Of a stretch of DNA of 64,000 nucleotides, positions 53,831-62,327 are shown piece by piece. The stretch is from Pedobacter sp. ISL-64. Lineage in GTDB: Bacteria; Bacteroidota; Bacteroidia; Sphingobacteriales; Sphingobacteriaceae. The position numbers and the translations under genes were made by a program. The stretch lies in NCBI RefSeq assembly GCF_018613605.1, contig NZ_JAGGPU010000006.1, positions 416,411 through 480,410 on the forward strand, read 5' to 3'. How positions within the stretch are numbered: position 1 is the stretch's first letter; each line of letters starts with the position of its first letter. The notes under the pieces are model-generated. The model made no database searches and was not told the origin of the DNA. It was given only the letters and a program-made list of their open reading frames with translations.

Positions 53831-55111
53831 ATGGCATTAAGCAGAATTTGGTCGGCATTTATTATTGTAGCTATTGTTGTAGCCTGTATTAAGTGCTTTT
53901 TCTTCGGGCAAAGCGATATTTTTAACTGGATGGTGATCGGTAAATCGTCTGATCCGGCAAATCCTTTAAAATTAGATGGAATTATCGAAACCTGTTCAAT
54001 TGCCGTAAAACTTTGTATCGAATTGGTTGGAACCTTGGCTTTATTTATGGGTTTTATGAGTATTGCTGAAAAAGCTGGAGGTATCCGTTTGTTATCAAAG
54101 ATTATTGCCCCTTTCTTTTCTAAACTGTTTCCGGATATCCCAAAGGGACATCCTTCGATGGGACACATGATTATGAATTTTTCGGCAAATTTATTGGGAC
54201 TAGACAACGCAGCTACTCCATTTGGGATTAAAGCAATGGAAAGTCTTCAGGAATTAAACCCGAATAAAGATACCGCAAGCAATGCACAGATTATGTTCTT
54301 ATGTTTGCATGCGGCAGGCCTAAGCTTAATACCCGTGAGCGTAATCGCCATCCGATCTACACAAAATGCCTCTGACCCTACCGATATTTTTATCCCCTGC
54401 ATGATTGTAACCTTTGTAGGAACTATGGCAGCCATGCTGATTGTTTCCTTTAAACAAAAAATAAATATATTTCAGCCAGCAATCATCACCTGGGTATTGG
54501 GTATCTCAGCTGTAATCGGTGCATTGGTTTGGTATGTGAGTAAGCTAAATGCCGAAAGCATAAAATCATTTTCTGGTTTGTTAAGTGGTGGGATCATCTT
54601 ATTGATCTTTTTATTGATCGTTCTTGGCGCACTATACAAGAAAATTGATGTTTTCGATTCGTTTATTGAAGGTGCCAAAGGCGGATTTGAGACCGCGATT
54701 AAAATCATACCCTACCTGGTGGGTATATTAGTGGCCGTTTGCATGCTCAGAACCAGTGGAACCTTTGATGTGGTCATGAACGGAATTAAGCAGGCTTTTG
54801 TTTTTTTTGGAGCCGATACACGTTTTGTTGATGCCCTGCCCACAGCTTTGATCAGGCCTTTAAGTGGTGGCGCGGCAAGGGGTATGATGGTGAGTACCAT
54901 GATTTCAAATGGTCCGGATTCTTTTGCCAGTAGACTATCAGGTGTTTTTCAGGGCGCTTCTGATACCACTTTTTATGTAGTAGCGGTTTATTTCGGATCG
55001 GTAAGTATAAAGAATACGCGTTATGCCGTTGGTTCGATGTTATTGGCCGATTTGGTAGGTGTAATTACGGCAATAACGATGGCTTATTTATTCTGGCCAG
55101 GACTAAAATAA
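53831..55111 (+). CDS. nucleoside recognition (Gate) domain membrane protein, SpmA-SpmB fusion type
   Basis: The 426-aa protein has about ten helices in two Gate-domain halves. The first half contains GHPSMGHMIMNFSANLLGLDNAATPFG, the pattern of SpmA. The second, from about 250, contains ALIRPLSGGAARGMMVSTM and SDTTFYVVAVYFGSV, the pattern of SpmB. The fusion is common in Bacteroidota; roles in transport or spore maturation come from Firmicutes and are not applicable directly. The substrate is unknown. Confidence 0.9.
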   Translation: MALSRIWSAFIIVAIVVACIKCFFFGQSDIFNWMVIGKSSDPANPLKLDGIIETCSIAVKLCIELVGTLALFMGFMSIAEKAGGIRLLSKIIAPFFSKLFPDIPKGHPSMGHMIMNFSANLLGLDNAATPFGIKAMESLQELNPNKDTASNAQIMFLCLHAAGLSLIPVSVIAIRSTQNASDPTDIFIPCMIVTFVGTMAAMLIVSFKQKINIFQPAIITWVLGISAVIGALVWYVSKLNAESIKSFSGLLSGGIILLIFLLIVLGALYKKIDVFDSFIEGAKGGFETAIKIIPYLVGILVAVCMLRTSGTFDVVMNGIKQAFVFFGADTRFVDALPTALIRPLSGGAARGMMVSTMISNGPDSFASRLSGVFQGASDTTFYVVAVYFGSVSIKNTRYAVGSMLLADLVGVITAITMAYLFWPGLK

Positions 55112-55120
55112 TGAACAATA

Positions 55121-55164
55121 AAAAATCCCTATCTGACAGTATAAGCCAAATAGGGATTTTTTTT
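55121..55164. terminator. bidirectional intrinsic terminator
   Basis: AAAAATCCCTAT and ATAGGGATTTTT pair perfectly around a 17-base loop, and T runs follow on both strands. It ends the Gate-domain gene and the 80-aa gene. Confidence 0.75.
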
Positions 55165-55188
55165 ATGAGCATTAGGTTAAATGTGATT

Positions 55189-55431
55189 TTACTGCGAAAC
55201 CTGCGGAGAGGAAATTCTGTAAATAATTTCATCAATAGCATCTGGATCAATGGCTACATTTTTAGAGGCACACCACTTTTCACTTTTGTTATCTAACCAG
55301 ATACAAAAAGAATGGTAACCATCTAAAACAACGGCATAAGTTTCGTGAAAATCATCTTGAATACGCATGCAAAATCCCTTAAAAATTTTGCCTCTAACAA
55401 TGAATTGCAGGGTGGAATAATTTTCTAACAT
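55189..55431 (-). CDS. hypothetical protein, 80 aa
   Basis: This is a small soluble protein starting MLENYSTLQFIVRGKIFKGF, with a central HETYAVVLDGYHSFCIWLD and an acidic SKNVAIDPDAIDEIIYRI tail. The fold may be a small beta barrel, but I do not recognise a family. It has a normal spacing, a following terminator and no neighbour overlap, so it is probably real. Confidence 0.6.
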   Translation of the reverse strand: MLENYSTLQFIVRGKIFKGFCMRIQDDFHETYAVVLDGYHSFCIWLDNKSEKWCASKNVAIDPDAIDEIIYRISSPQVSQ

Positions 55432-55531
55432 GGCTCATTATATTTTTGGTTAAATTACAACAAATTATAAACGAGAATGTTTCGTTAATTTAAAGGAATT
55501 AATAATTAATTCTTAAACTATCTGAAAAGGC

Positions 55532-55984
55532 TTAACCTATGTTTAACATGTTCGAATAGCCTTTAGCTATTAAACGCTTTTTTGAGGGTAAAAATATCTC
55601 GCACTGCAGATTTAATATCGTGCGCCCTCTTTTTACAATCGAGGTTTCTGCAACAACTTCGTCGCCCTCACTTGCAGTGGCAAAATAATCGATATAGTTA
55701 TTTACAGTGGTGTACCGTTCGTTTAATCCCATCGTAAAAACAGTTGCGCCAATTAAATCATCAATAATACCTGCTGTTACACCGCCATGCAAAATTTGAT
55801 AGGGATTAGTCATTTCTTTGCGGATGGTATACTGGCAAACCAATATGCCATGCTCAGCTTTAATTAAAACAGGAGCCAGCCAATTCATAAAGTTAGAGGG
55901 CGAATCGGTAATTACCTTGCCAATTGATTGCCTTAAAAAAGTTAAACGCTGTTCGCTTAAAGAGGATTCCATGGATGTAAACAT
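55532..55984 (-). CDS. PaaI-family thioesterase (hotdog fold)
   Basis: The 150-aa protein is a hotdog-fold thioesterase. It has the PaaI/YbgC-style active-site segment ILHGGVTAGIIDDLIGATVF (about residue 66), with the conserved His-Gly-Gly and Asp, and a C-terminal SIVKRGRTILNLQCEI. It likely hydrolyses an acyl-CoA thioester. It is a single gene. Confidence 0.9.
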   Translation of the reverse strand: MFTSMESSLSEQRLTFLRQSIGKVITDSPSNFMNWLAPVLIKAEHGILVCQYTIRKEMTNPYQILHGGVTAGIIDDLIGATVFTMGLNERYTTVNNYIDYFATASEGDEVVAETSIVKRGRTILNLQCEIFLPSKKRLIAKGYSNMLNIG

Positions 55985-56023
55985 TTAATGTATGATGGTT
56001 GAAGTAAAAATAGGAAAAATGGT

Positions 56024-56058
56024 CCATAGACCATAGACCATAGACCATAGACCATAGA
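56024..56058. repeat. heptad tandem repeat, five perfect CCATAGA copies
   Basis: Thirty-five bases read CCATAGA five times with no mismatch. It lies between the thioesterase and the TonB receptor. It is the most regular example of the 7-base periodicity in this window. Confidence 0.9.
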
Positions 56059-56095
56059 ATGGAAAGGCTAAGAGAAGAAAGGTTTAATTAGCAGT

Positions 56096-56133
56096 TAAAA
56101 AGAAAATGGAAGATATAATACCTCCCATTTTCT
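56096..56133 (-). terminator. likely terminator of the TonB receptor gene
   Basis: AGAAAATGG and CCATTTTCT pair around a 15-base loop, and the minus strand continues in a T run. It is 60 bases after the stop codon. Confidence 0.55.
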
Positions 56134-56191
56134 AAACGAAACATTAAATCTAAAACATGATTACCACAATCTTCTTATAGTTCTTTCATTC

Positions 56192-58648
56192 CTAAATTGG
56201 AATTATCACTTTGAAACTTAAATTCCTGCCCATATTGTAAATTCCTGATGTGCCATTGGGCGAACGGTTATAATATTCGAAATATTTTAACCTGTTTAAA
56301 TTTGACTGGTAGGCGATATTGAAAATATTATCGGCCTGGAGAAAAATATCACACAAAGTTTTTCCTTTTTTAGTTTTTAATGCAGATCCTATGCCTCCGT
56401 TAATTAAAGTATAACCAGCGGTAAAGGTTTCGGTATTATCTAAAGCATAAAATCTATTCTGATCGGCGAAAAAAGCAGCATCAACTTTAATATAAGGCTT
56501 ATCAAAAATACCTATGGGTTTTTGCACAGTTGCCTTAATCTCCGTTCTTACTTGCAATGGCGGAATAAAAGGCAAATATTTTGCATCCCTACCGTGTTTA
56601 TCTAAGAGTTCCTGGTTCTGATTCAACCCAACCACATAAGCCAGGCTATTATTGAAACTTAGCCATTTTAAATCTGCAGGATGTAGATTTATCGAAATTT
56701 CTGCACCATACAATCTGGCTTTTGATTGCTGATACTGATAGGTTAAATTACCAGGGACAATAACCACTGGATTTCCGTTGGCATCGGTTAAACGCGATTG
56801 ATAAATATAGTTCTGAATATTGTTGTTAAACAGCTCCAAGCTGATATCGGCATCTTTCAAATAGGCAATAATGCCAATATCTTCCTGGAGGTTAAACTCT
56901 GGCTTAAAGGTTCTGTTGCCCAAATACACAATATGCGCACCAGGATCTAATCCATTAGAGCCGATTTCTGTAATATTTGGAGCTCTATATCCTCTCGCAA
57001 TATTGGCTTTAATTAATAGCTTTTCGGAAATATTGTAAGTTAGACCCAAGCTTCCTGATAAGCCATAATAATTTTTATCAAAAGAAGGGAATTGCAATTT
57101 TCCAGTGGCATCGGTTGAGCTCACTTCTTTACCGAAACCGGTTTGCACATTGGTACCCACATAAAAATCGTCCCAATTTATATTTCTTCTGTCAATCCTA
57201 ATCCCTCCGGAAACATCTACCTTACCCATCGATTTCTTTGCGAAGTAAAAGGCACCAACATCGAAGAGATCATAATCGGGAATTGGAAAATCGGTAGCAG
57301 CTTTGCTCCTGTTTCCCTGGTACATACCATTTACCCCGATAGTACTTTCGATACCCGCAAAATCGGGCAGGTTGTATTTAAGATCGTAATTAAAAGTGTT
57401 TAACACGACATAAAGTCCGGCTTGACTTGGCCATGTTGGGTGATTATATTCTCTCCTTACACTTTGCTGTCCGCCAATCAATAAATTTAAATCACTTGTT
57501 CCAAATTTAAACTGACTGGTGTTATAAAACCGGTAATGTTGAATGTGCTGATGCAAGGGATTAATTGAGTAACTATTCAGATCACTTTCAGGTACAATAG
57601 GCCTGTTTTTAATATCATCTCCGTCATCCAAAACCTGCCTGGTAAATCGTCGTGATAAAGAATCTCTGCTACCATCAGGAATTTCCATTAAATTATCGTA
57701 ATAGGTGAGGGCAGTTTTAGAAGAACCCCAGGCTTTATCTACCCTGGCACTGGCAGATAGATTGTATTCTCTAAAAGCTGTTCCGTAAACCAATCCATCA
57801 ATTTTGTTTTGGTAATTATGTGCTGTTTTCCCAGTCGCCCTAAACGTATATTTCCAATCGTTTTTAATGTAGGCCAATCCGAGCGACGAACCGATCATCC
57901 CATTATTACTTTGGTAATTTGCTGTAAAATCGCCTTTCAATTTACCATCTTCAAAATTCGGGCTGTAAGGAATCATATTAATTACACCTGCTAAGGCATC
58001 AGAACCATAGGTTAAACTGGCTGGACCTTTTACAACTTCAGCCCTGGTAATACCATATTCATCTACCTCAATACCATGTTCATCGCCCCATTGTTGTCCC
58101 TCCTGCCGCAAACCATCATACAAAGTTAACACACGGTTATACCCCAAACCCCTAATAAAGGGTTTAGAAACATTTGGCCCTGTGGTAACAGCTGTAATTC
58201 CAGGAACGCCTTTAACAATAGCTTCGATCAGATTAGTATTCACATTTTGGTCCATTGATTTTTTCGAGAGGACTGCAATAGGTACGGGGCTTTTACGCAG
58301 CTGTGTGGCCCGGTTAACCCCGGTAATTACCACATCGCCTAAATCAGATGCTAAGCTTAACAGATCAGCGTTAACCAGTGCAGTATCTCCTTTTAGCGTT
58401 ACTTTGATTCTTTTGGACTGATAACCTATACCCGAAAAAATGAGATCATAATTTCCGGATGGAATACCACCTAATTGATAGGTACCGGAAACATTTGATT
58501 TGGTGGATCCCTTAGATCCTAAAACTTTAATGGTGATATTTTCTACAGGTTCATTTTGGGAGGTGACCAAACCTTTAACCATAACTTTTTGCGCGATGGC
58601 ATTTAGCGATATAAAAAAACAGAAGCAGTATAGTAAGAATGGTTTCAT
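56192..58648 (-). CDS. TonB-dependent receptor
   Basis: This 818-aa outer-membrane transporter has a signal peptide ending AIAQ (residue 19), a CarboxypepD_reg-like domain (about 23-105), the plug domain (LSKKSMDQNVNTNLIEAIVK, then RGLGYNRVLTLYDGLRQEGQ and EVVKGPASLTYGSDALAGVI) and a barrel to the C-terminus. The plug contains QWGDEHGIEVDEYG, rich in possible metal ligands. No SusD partner is present, so a siderophore, heme or metal chelate is more likely than a glycan. A dyad resembling a metalloregulator site lies just upstream. Confidence 0.92.
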   Translation of the reverse strand: MKPFLLYCFCFFISLNAIAQKVMVKGLVTSQNEPVENITIKVLGSKGSTKSNVSGTYQLGGIPSGNYDLIFSGIGYQSKRIKVTLKGDTALVNADLLSLASDLGDVVITGVNRATQLRKSPVPIAVLSKKSMDQNVNTNLIEAIVKGVPGITAVTTGPNVSKPFIRGLGYNRVLTLYDGLRQEGQQWGDEHGIEVDEYGITRAEVVKGPASLTYGSDALAGVINMIPYSPNFEDGKLKGDFTANYQSNNGMIGSSLGLAYIKNDWKYTFRATGKTAHNYQNKIDGLVYGTAFREYNLSASARVDKAWGSSKTALTYYDNLMEIPDGSRDSLSRRFTRQVLDDGDDIKNRPIVPESDLNSYSINPLHQHIQHYRFYNTSQFKFGTSDLNLLIGGQQSVRREYNHPTWPSQAGLYVVLNTFNYDLKYNLPDFAGIESTIGVNGMYQGNRSKAATDFPIPDYDLFDVGAFYFAKKSMGKVDVSGGIRIDRRNINWDDFYVGTNVQTGFGKEVSSTDATGKLQFPSFDKNYYGLSGSLGLTYNISEKLLIKANIARGYRAPNITEIGSNGLDPGAHIVYLGNRTFKPEFNLQEDIGIIAYLKDADISLELFNNNIQNYIYQSRLTDANGNPVVIVPGNLTYQYQQSKARLYGAEISINLHPADLKWLSFNNSLAYVVGLNQNQELLDKHGRDAKYLPFIPPLQVRTEIKATVQKPIGIFDKPYIKVDAAFFADQNRFYALDNTETFTAGYTLINGGIGSALKTKKGKTLCDIFLQADNIFNIAYQSNLNRLKYFEYYNRSPNGTSGIYNMGRNLSFKVIIPI

Positions 58649-58658
58649 GAACAGAAAT

Positions 58659-58688
58659 GATTTGTCTAAATATAATTTTAGACAAATC
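58659..58688 (-). promoter_or_regulatory. candidate metalloregulator operator
   Basis: GATTTGTCTAAA (58659-58670) and TTTAGACAAATC (58677-58688) are perfect 12-bp arms with a 6-base spacer, 10 bases upstream of the TonB receptor ATG. An overlapping third half-site, TCTAAA, follows. The TTTAGAC/GTCTAAA style resembles DtxR/MntR-type dyads, but the regulator is not known from this window. Confidence 0.55.
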
Positions 58689-58763
58689 TAAATTTTAATT
58701 TAAATATATCAAATTAAATATTTAGATAATATTTAACAACCTTAAAATCAAAACATTTAAACA

Positions 58764-58857
58764 AAAAATAAAAGTGCTTAGCGTTGAGTGGTGTGACCCC
58801 AAAAAGTTGGACAAAAACTTTTTGGGGTTCACTTCATGAGTAAAGCGCTTTTATTTT
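58764..58857. repeat. long imperfect palindrome with IS-end-like core
   Basis: The core is CCCCAAAAAGTT and AACTTTTTGGGG around GGACAAA (58797-58827). Outside it AAATAAAAGTGCTTA pairs with TAAAGCGCTTTTATTT with small mismatches, making about 94 bases palindromic. ACCCCAAAAAGTTGGAC resembles the terminal repeat of IS3-family elements; there is no transposase. Confidence 0.5.
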
Positions 58858-58884
58858 CCGAAACCGAATAATAGTTAGCAAGAC

Positions 58885-58935
58885 ATCCATCATCCATTTT
58901 ACATCTCTCCTCTTACATTCTCCATCTCATACTAC
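58885..58935. repeat. weak heptad-periodic repeat (YNNNCAT type)
   Basis: CAT recurs at 7- or 14-base steps in CATCCAT TTTACAT CTCTCC and following text. It is pyrimidine-rich and less regular than the other loci, so I hold this loosely. Confidence 0.4.
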
Positions 58936-59254
58936 ATTTCCTCCAGCTTCATTTATCAGCCCATTGGTCAGGTTAGCATCCTTTGCTTCCAGTTACTTCT
59001 TTTTTTTAAAATTTAATCGATTTTGAGTAAACAGCGATAATACTTATCTAGCTGATTATAAACAACCTGCACTTGCTGTTCATAAATCAATGCAAAATGG
59101 ACAGAAAAATCTTTTGAATATTTTCACCATATCCTGCAAATACACCGTTATTATGATTATAATTGAATACAAAAGAGTGAATAAAACTATAATACCTGAA
59201 GGATTGTTATGCCTAAAGGAGTTTTAAACAGTACTAATCTTATAAACAGAATAT
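58936..59254. other. intergenic region upstream of the MaoC gene
   Basis: An AT-rich region with no gene and no clear motif beyond the heptad and palindromic elements listed just before it. Confidence 0.3.
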
Positions 59255-59713
59255 ATGTTGGTGATTAATAATTTCGAAGAGTATGAATCACATCTAGGTA
59301 AAGAACTAGGTGTTTCGCAATGGCATACCATAGACCAAGAACAGATTAATAAATTTGCCGATGCAACCTTAGATCACCAATGGATACACACCGACCCGGA
59401 AAAAGCTAAAAATGAAGGGCCATTTAAGGCAACAATAGCACATGGATATTTAACCTTATCCTTAATTCCTTATTTATGGAAACAGATTGCGGATGTACGT
59501 AATATTAAAATGGAAATCAATTATGGTATTGAACGTTTTAAATTTGGTCAGGCAGTTTTAGTGGATAGCGAAGTGCAATTAAAAGCAAAATTAAATTGCA
59601 TTAGCAATTTGAGGGGAATAACTAAAGTTACGATTCAAGCAACGCTTGTGATTAAAGACCAACCCAAACCAGCATATGTGGGCGATGTTGTATTCTTGTA
59701 CCACTTCATCTGA
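59255..59713 (+). CDS. MaoC family dehydratase
   Basis: The 152-aa protein has the hydratase 2 motif pattern FADATLDHQWIHTDPEKA, with the catalytic Asp and His, and AHGYLTLSLIPYL. It should hydrate trans-2-enoyl-CoA to (R)-3-hydroxyacyl-CoA. The gene is alone and convergent with a lipoprotein gene whose end is two bases away. Confidence 0.9.
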   Translation: MLVINNFEEYESHLGKELGVSQWHTIDQEQINKFADATLDHQWIHTDPEKAKNEGPFKATIAHGYLTLSLIPYLWKQIADVRNIKMEINYGIERFKFGQAVLVDSEVQLKAKLNCISNLRGITKVTIQATLVIKDQPKPAYVGDVVFLYHFI

Positions 59714-59715
59714 TA

Positions 59716-60360
59716 TCATTCAATTTTGGCTACATAATTACGCTTAGTTTTCATATCGGGATTCTTGATATCGGGTAACTTGATCTTGGCTAGCGACATT
59801 TCTATCGATACAGATGCATTCCGTTTTCTGGCTTCGGTGGATACGCTTGAAATGATATTTTTTAAGGTATTCAGTGCTGCAAAATACTGGCGATCCAGTG
59901 TTTTAATGGCATTCATATCGCGATTTTTCTGTTGGTATTCCAGGTTTGCTTTTTCACAACAATTGTACTGAATCTGATCTAAGTATGCTAACTTTTCGGT
60001 TATTATAGACAGTGCTGACGCGGATAACTTAAGTCCTTTAATATCAACAACTTTACCATCCTTAACTAAATAATTCAATCCATTAAAGGATATGGTTTTG
60101 AGCGGAGTATTATTAATGATTGCTGTGGGTTTTGGGGGCTGTTTTTCCGAGTTAAAACCATCTTGAATCAGCGCTTTGTTGTAACTAAACCGATCAGCTA
60201 AAAGTGAATCAATTAACCGGTTGCCGTCTATTCTTTCACTATCCTTTATTTGCTCAGCAGTTGTACCGATAGCATGAGAAGCCGTCAGATTTTTAGTTGA
60301 GTTACAGCTAAAACAAGTGAATAAAATAACCCCAAAAAAAGGCAAAATTTTATTTTTCAT
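59716..60360 (-). CDS. hypothetical lipoprotein
   Basis: The start at 60360 (MKNKILPFFGVILFTCFSCN) gives a signal with a lipobox FTCFSC. The 214-aa product is rich in Lys, Asn and Ser and has a helical region around YLDQIQYNCCEKANLEYQQKN. I do not recognise a family. It is likely anchored in the envelope. Confidence 0.7.
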   Translation of the reverse strand: MKNKILPFFGVILFTCFSCNSTKNLTASHAIGTTAEQIKDSERIDGNRLIDSLLADRFSYNKALIQDGFNSEKQPPKPTAIINNTPLKTISFNGLNYLVKDGKVVDIKGLKLSASALSIITEKLAYLDQIQYNCCEKANLEYQQKNRDMNAIKTLDRQYFAALNTLKNIISSVSTEARKRNASVSIEMSLAKIKLPDIKNPDMKTKRNYVAKIE

Positions 60361-60765
60361 ATCCAACAATTAATCAAATGCAAATTATGGAATTAACGGT
60401 TTATTGCAATCACAATTGACGAACAATTTACTTTACATTTATTTAAGCTGTGCTATAGAAAAGTATATTCTTGCCAGCAATTATATTGTTTTAATGATTA
60501 CCTACATTTAAGACATCTGGCAGAATTTCTATTTTTATAAAGTTATTCGAGTTACCGAATTACAAAAAAACGTTTTTTTAGATGATTATTTTACTGTACC
60601 AAACAAACCATTTTAATGTATGCGTAAAACTAATATAACATATGTTCTATGTGAGTAAATAAAAGCTATACTGACAAATAACGGGTGAAAATCCTGTTAA
60701 AAAGGGCGCTCTCTTTCAGCAATCCTTAATGTTGGTCCTGTTATAGGAGCCAGTTTATCACAAAT
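60361..60765. other. 405-base gene-free region
   Basis: AT-rich DNA with a perfect 16-base palindrome AAAAAAACGTTTTTTT (60564-60579). I see no gene and no promoter box that I would trust. Confidence 0.35.
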
Positions 60766-60945
60766 ATGAGAATACAAAGATGGACCAGCCGTGCTGAGCT
60801 TCAAACGCTCCGGGAGGGTGATTATATTACATATGAATCATATTCAGGACGGATAAAAAAAATAGAAGTGCATCATTTTAGAAACGAACAACATTTTTAT
60901 ATTAAGCTTTATAATTTAAAACAAACCATACTGATTATCACATGA
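60766..60945 (+). CDS. possible small protein, 59 aa
   Basis: A frame of 59 codons reads MRIQRWTSRAELQTLREGDY to YIKLYNLKQTILIIT, with mixed charged and beta-prone segments and no stop-rich shadows. It lies inside a stretch otherwise without genes, and a small GC-rich hairpin with a T run (61027-61047) follows by about 80 bases. I do not recognise a family. Confidence 0.5.
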   Translation: MRIQRWTSRAELQTLREGDYITYESYSGRIKKIEVHHFRNEQHFYIKLYNLKQTILIIT

Positions 60946-61026
60946 TCAATATCTAAAAAACCAGAGATCATTTTAATGATCCACGTAAAATATTCTATTC
61001 TCAAGCTAATCAAATCTTGGGTATGC

Positions 61027-61047
61027 AGGCGTGCCTTCGCCTTTTTT
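61027..61047 (+). terminator. weak intrinsic terminator
   Basis: AGGCG and CGCCT pair around TGCCTT and are followed by six T. It may end the 59-aa gene transcript. A GATCATTTTAATGATC palindrome (60966-60981) lies in between. Confidence 0.4.
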
Positions 61048-61328
61048 GCACATTTATTTTAGAACTACTAACGGTCTATCTTACTGGCGAATGCACAAGA
61101 TGATCCAAGTAATTTTGATATTTTCGATTTTACAATTAACGTCCCGCTAACCTCTTAAGTTAACTGGTTTTTCTGAATACTTTCTTTGAGCAATGTAAAT
61201 TCGCAACTAATTAGGATTGTATTTTCCATATTTATCTTTTTCTGTTAATTTAATTCTGGCTACCTGCTCCATCCTTTCTTAATGATGAAAAACAATAATG
61301 CAAAATGATTTTCAATGTTTAGCTAAAG
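61048..61328. other. gene-free region with a possible secreted-protein remnant
   Basis: A short frame at about 61083-61158 reads LLANAQDDPSNFDIFDFTIN, like the end of a signal peptide plus mature start, but upstream frames are interrupted. It may be a decayed gene. Nothing else is recognised. Confidence 0.3.
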
Positions 61329-61399
61329 TAAACAAATGTTAATCTAAATGTTAACTATTACTAAACATTTGTTTAGTAAAAATACCGATGGTATATTTG
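61329..61399 (+). promoter_or_regulatory. promoter with nested operator dyads of the HAD gene
   Basis: TAAACAAATGTT (61329-61340) and AACATTTGTTTA (61364-61375) are perfect 12-bp inverted arms 23 bases apart. The second lies within its own dyad ACTAAACATTTGTTTAGT (61360-61377). TTTG at 61368-61371 then sits 20 bases before a perfect TATATTTG -7 box (61392-61399), the ideal Bacteroidota spacing. A repressor or activator bound here would cover the -33 box. Confidence 0.65.
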
Positions 61400-61445
61400 A
61401 CGATAAAGTTCAAAAAATTAATTTATCCAATTTAATATAAAGCAG

Positions 61446-62135
61446 ATGTACCCTGAAATTAAAATGGTAGTATTCGATATGGCTGGCACTACAGTGAACG
61501 AAAACAACCTGGTTTACAAAACCCTGATGGATGCAATAAATGCCGCTGGTTTTTCATATACCCTTGATCAGGTTCTTGCTGTTGCAGCAGGAAAGGAAAA
61601 GAAAGAAGCAATCAGATCGGTACTTAAAACTTACGAAGGTTCTTTTGATGAAGCCATGGTTTTCGATATATATGAAAAATTTATTGGCAAACTGAAACTG
61701 GCGTATGAAACTGAGGAAATTTTACCTCAACCTGGTTCGATTGAGCTTTTTGAGAAACTTCGGAAAGAAGGAATAATTTTGGTACTTAATACAGGTTACG
61801 ACAGGGCTACCGCAGAGGCTATACTGAGCAGACTGGGCTGGAAGGCAGGTACCGAATTCGATACACTCGTTACTGCTTCTGAGGTTGGCCAAAACAGGCC
61901 AGAACCGGATATGATTTTATTGGCAATGAGACACCATGGTCTTACCGATGGTAAATCGGTTGTTAAGGTTGGAGATTCAAGTATTGATATTGAAGAAGGT
62001 AAAAATGCAGGTTGCGGCTTAAGCATTGGCATTACCACAGGCGCGCATACGCAGAAACAATTAGAAAAAGCTAAACCTGATGAGGTAATAGACAATTTAA
62101 TGGAAATCTATGCTATGGTAACCAAGCAGAACTAA
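61446..62135 (+). CDS. HAD-superfamily hydrolase, phosphonatase-like
   Basis: The 229-aa HAD protein has motif I DMAGTTVNE (nucleophile Asp11), motif II VLNTGY, and motif IV KVGDSSIDIEEG. It resembles the phosphonatase-like branch (TIGR03351), with DMAGT instead of DxDGT as a key mark. The phosphonoacetaldehyde Schiff-base Lys cannot be placed with certainty. The gene has its own strong promoter with a dyad and leads a cluster with a SnoaL-like protein and a PhyH dioxygenase. Confidence 0.88.
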   Translation: MYPEIKMVVFDMAGTTVNENNLVYKTLMDAINAAGFSYTLDQVLAVAAGKEKKEAIRSVLKTYEGSFDEAMVFDIYEKFIGKLKLAYETEEILPQPGSIELFEKLRKEGIILVLNTGYDRATAEAILSRLGWKAGTEFDTLVTASEVGQNRPEPDMILLAMRHHGLTDGKSVVKVGDSSIDIEEGKNAGCGLSIGITTGAHTQKQLEKAKPDEVIDNLMEIYAMVTKQN

Positions 62136-62327
62136 ATAATCGAAATGATTAAATAATTTCAACCGTATATGCTAACATACAAATGGGGGCAAACGATTGC
62201 AATTAAACATAAAATCAGCCCCCTCTTCTATTGAGTCTGGTACAGCAACTTAACCTAAACATAAAACCTTTTAACCAGGTAAAGCGTTTATTTTTAGATA
62301 ACTTAGATCACAACTAAATATAAGCAT

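Noticed and set aside
60564..60579. A7CGT7 palindrome as a terminator
   Set aside because: The stem is nearly pure A-T with no loop and no gene ends near it.
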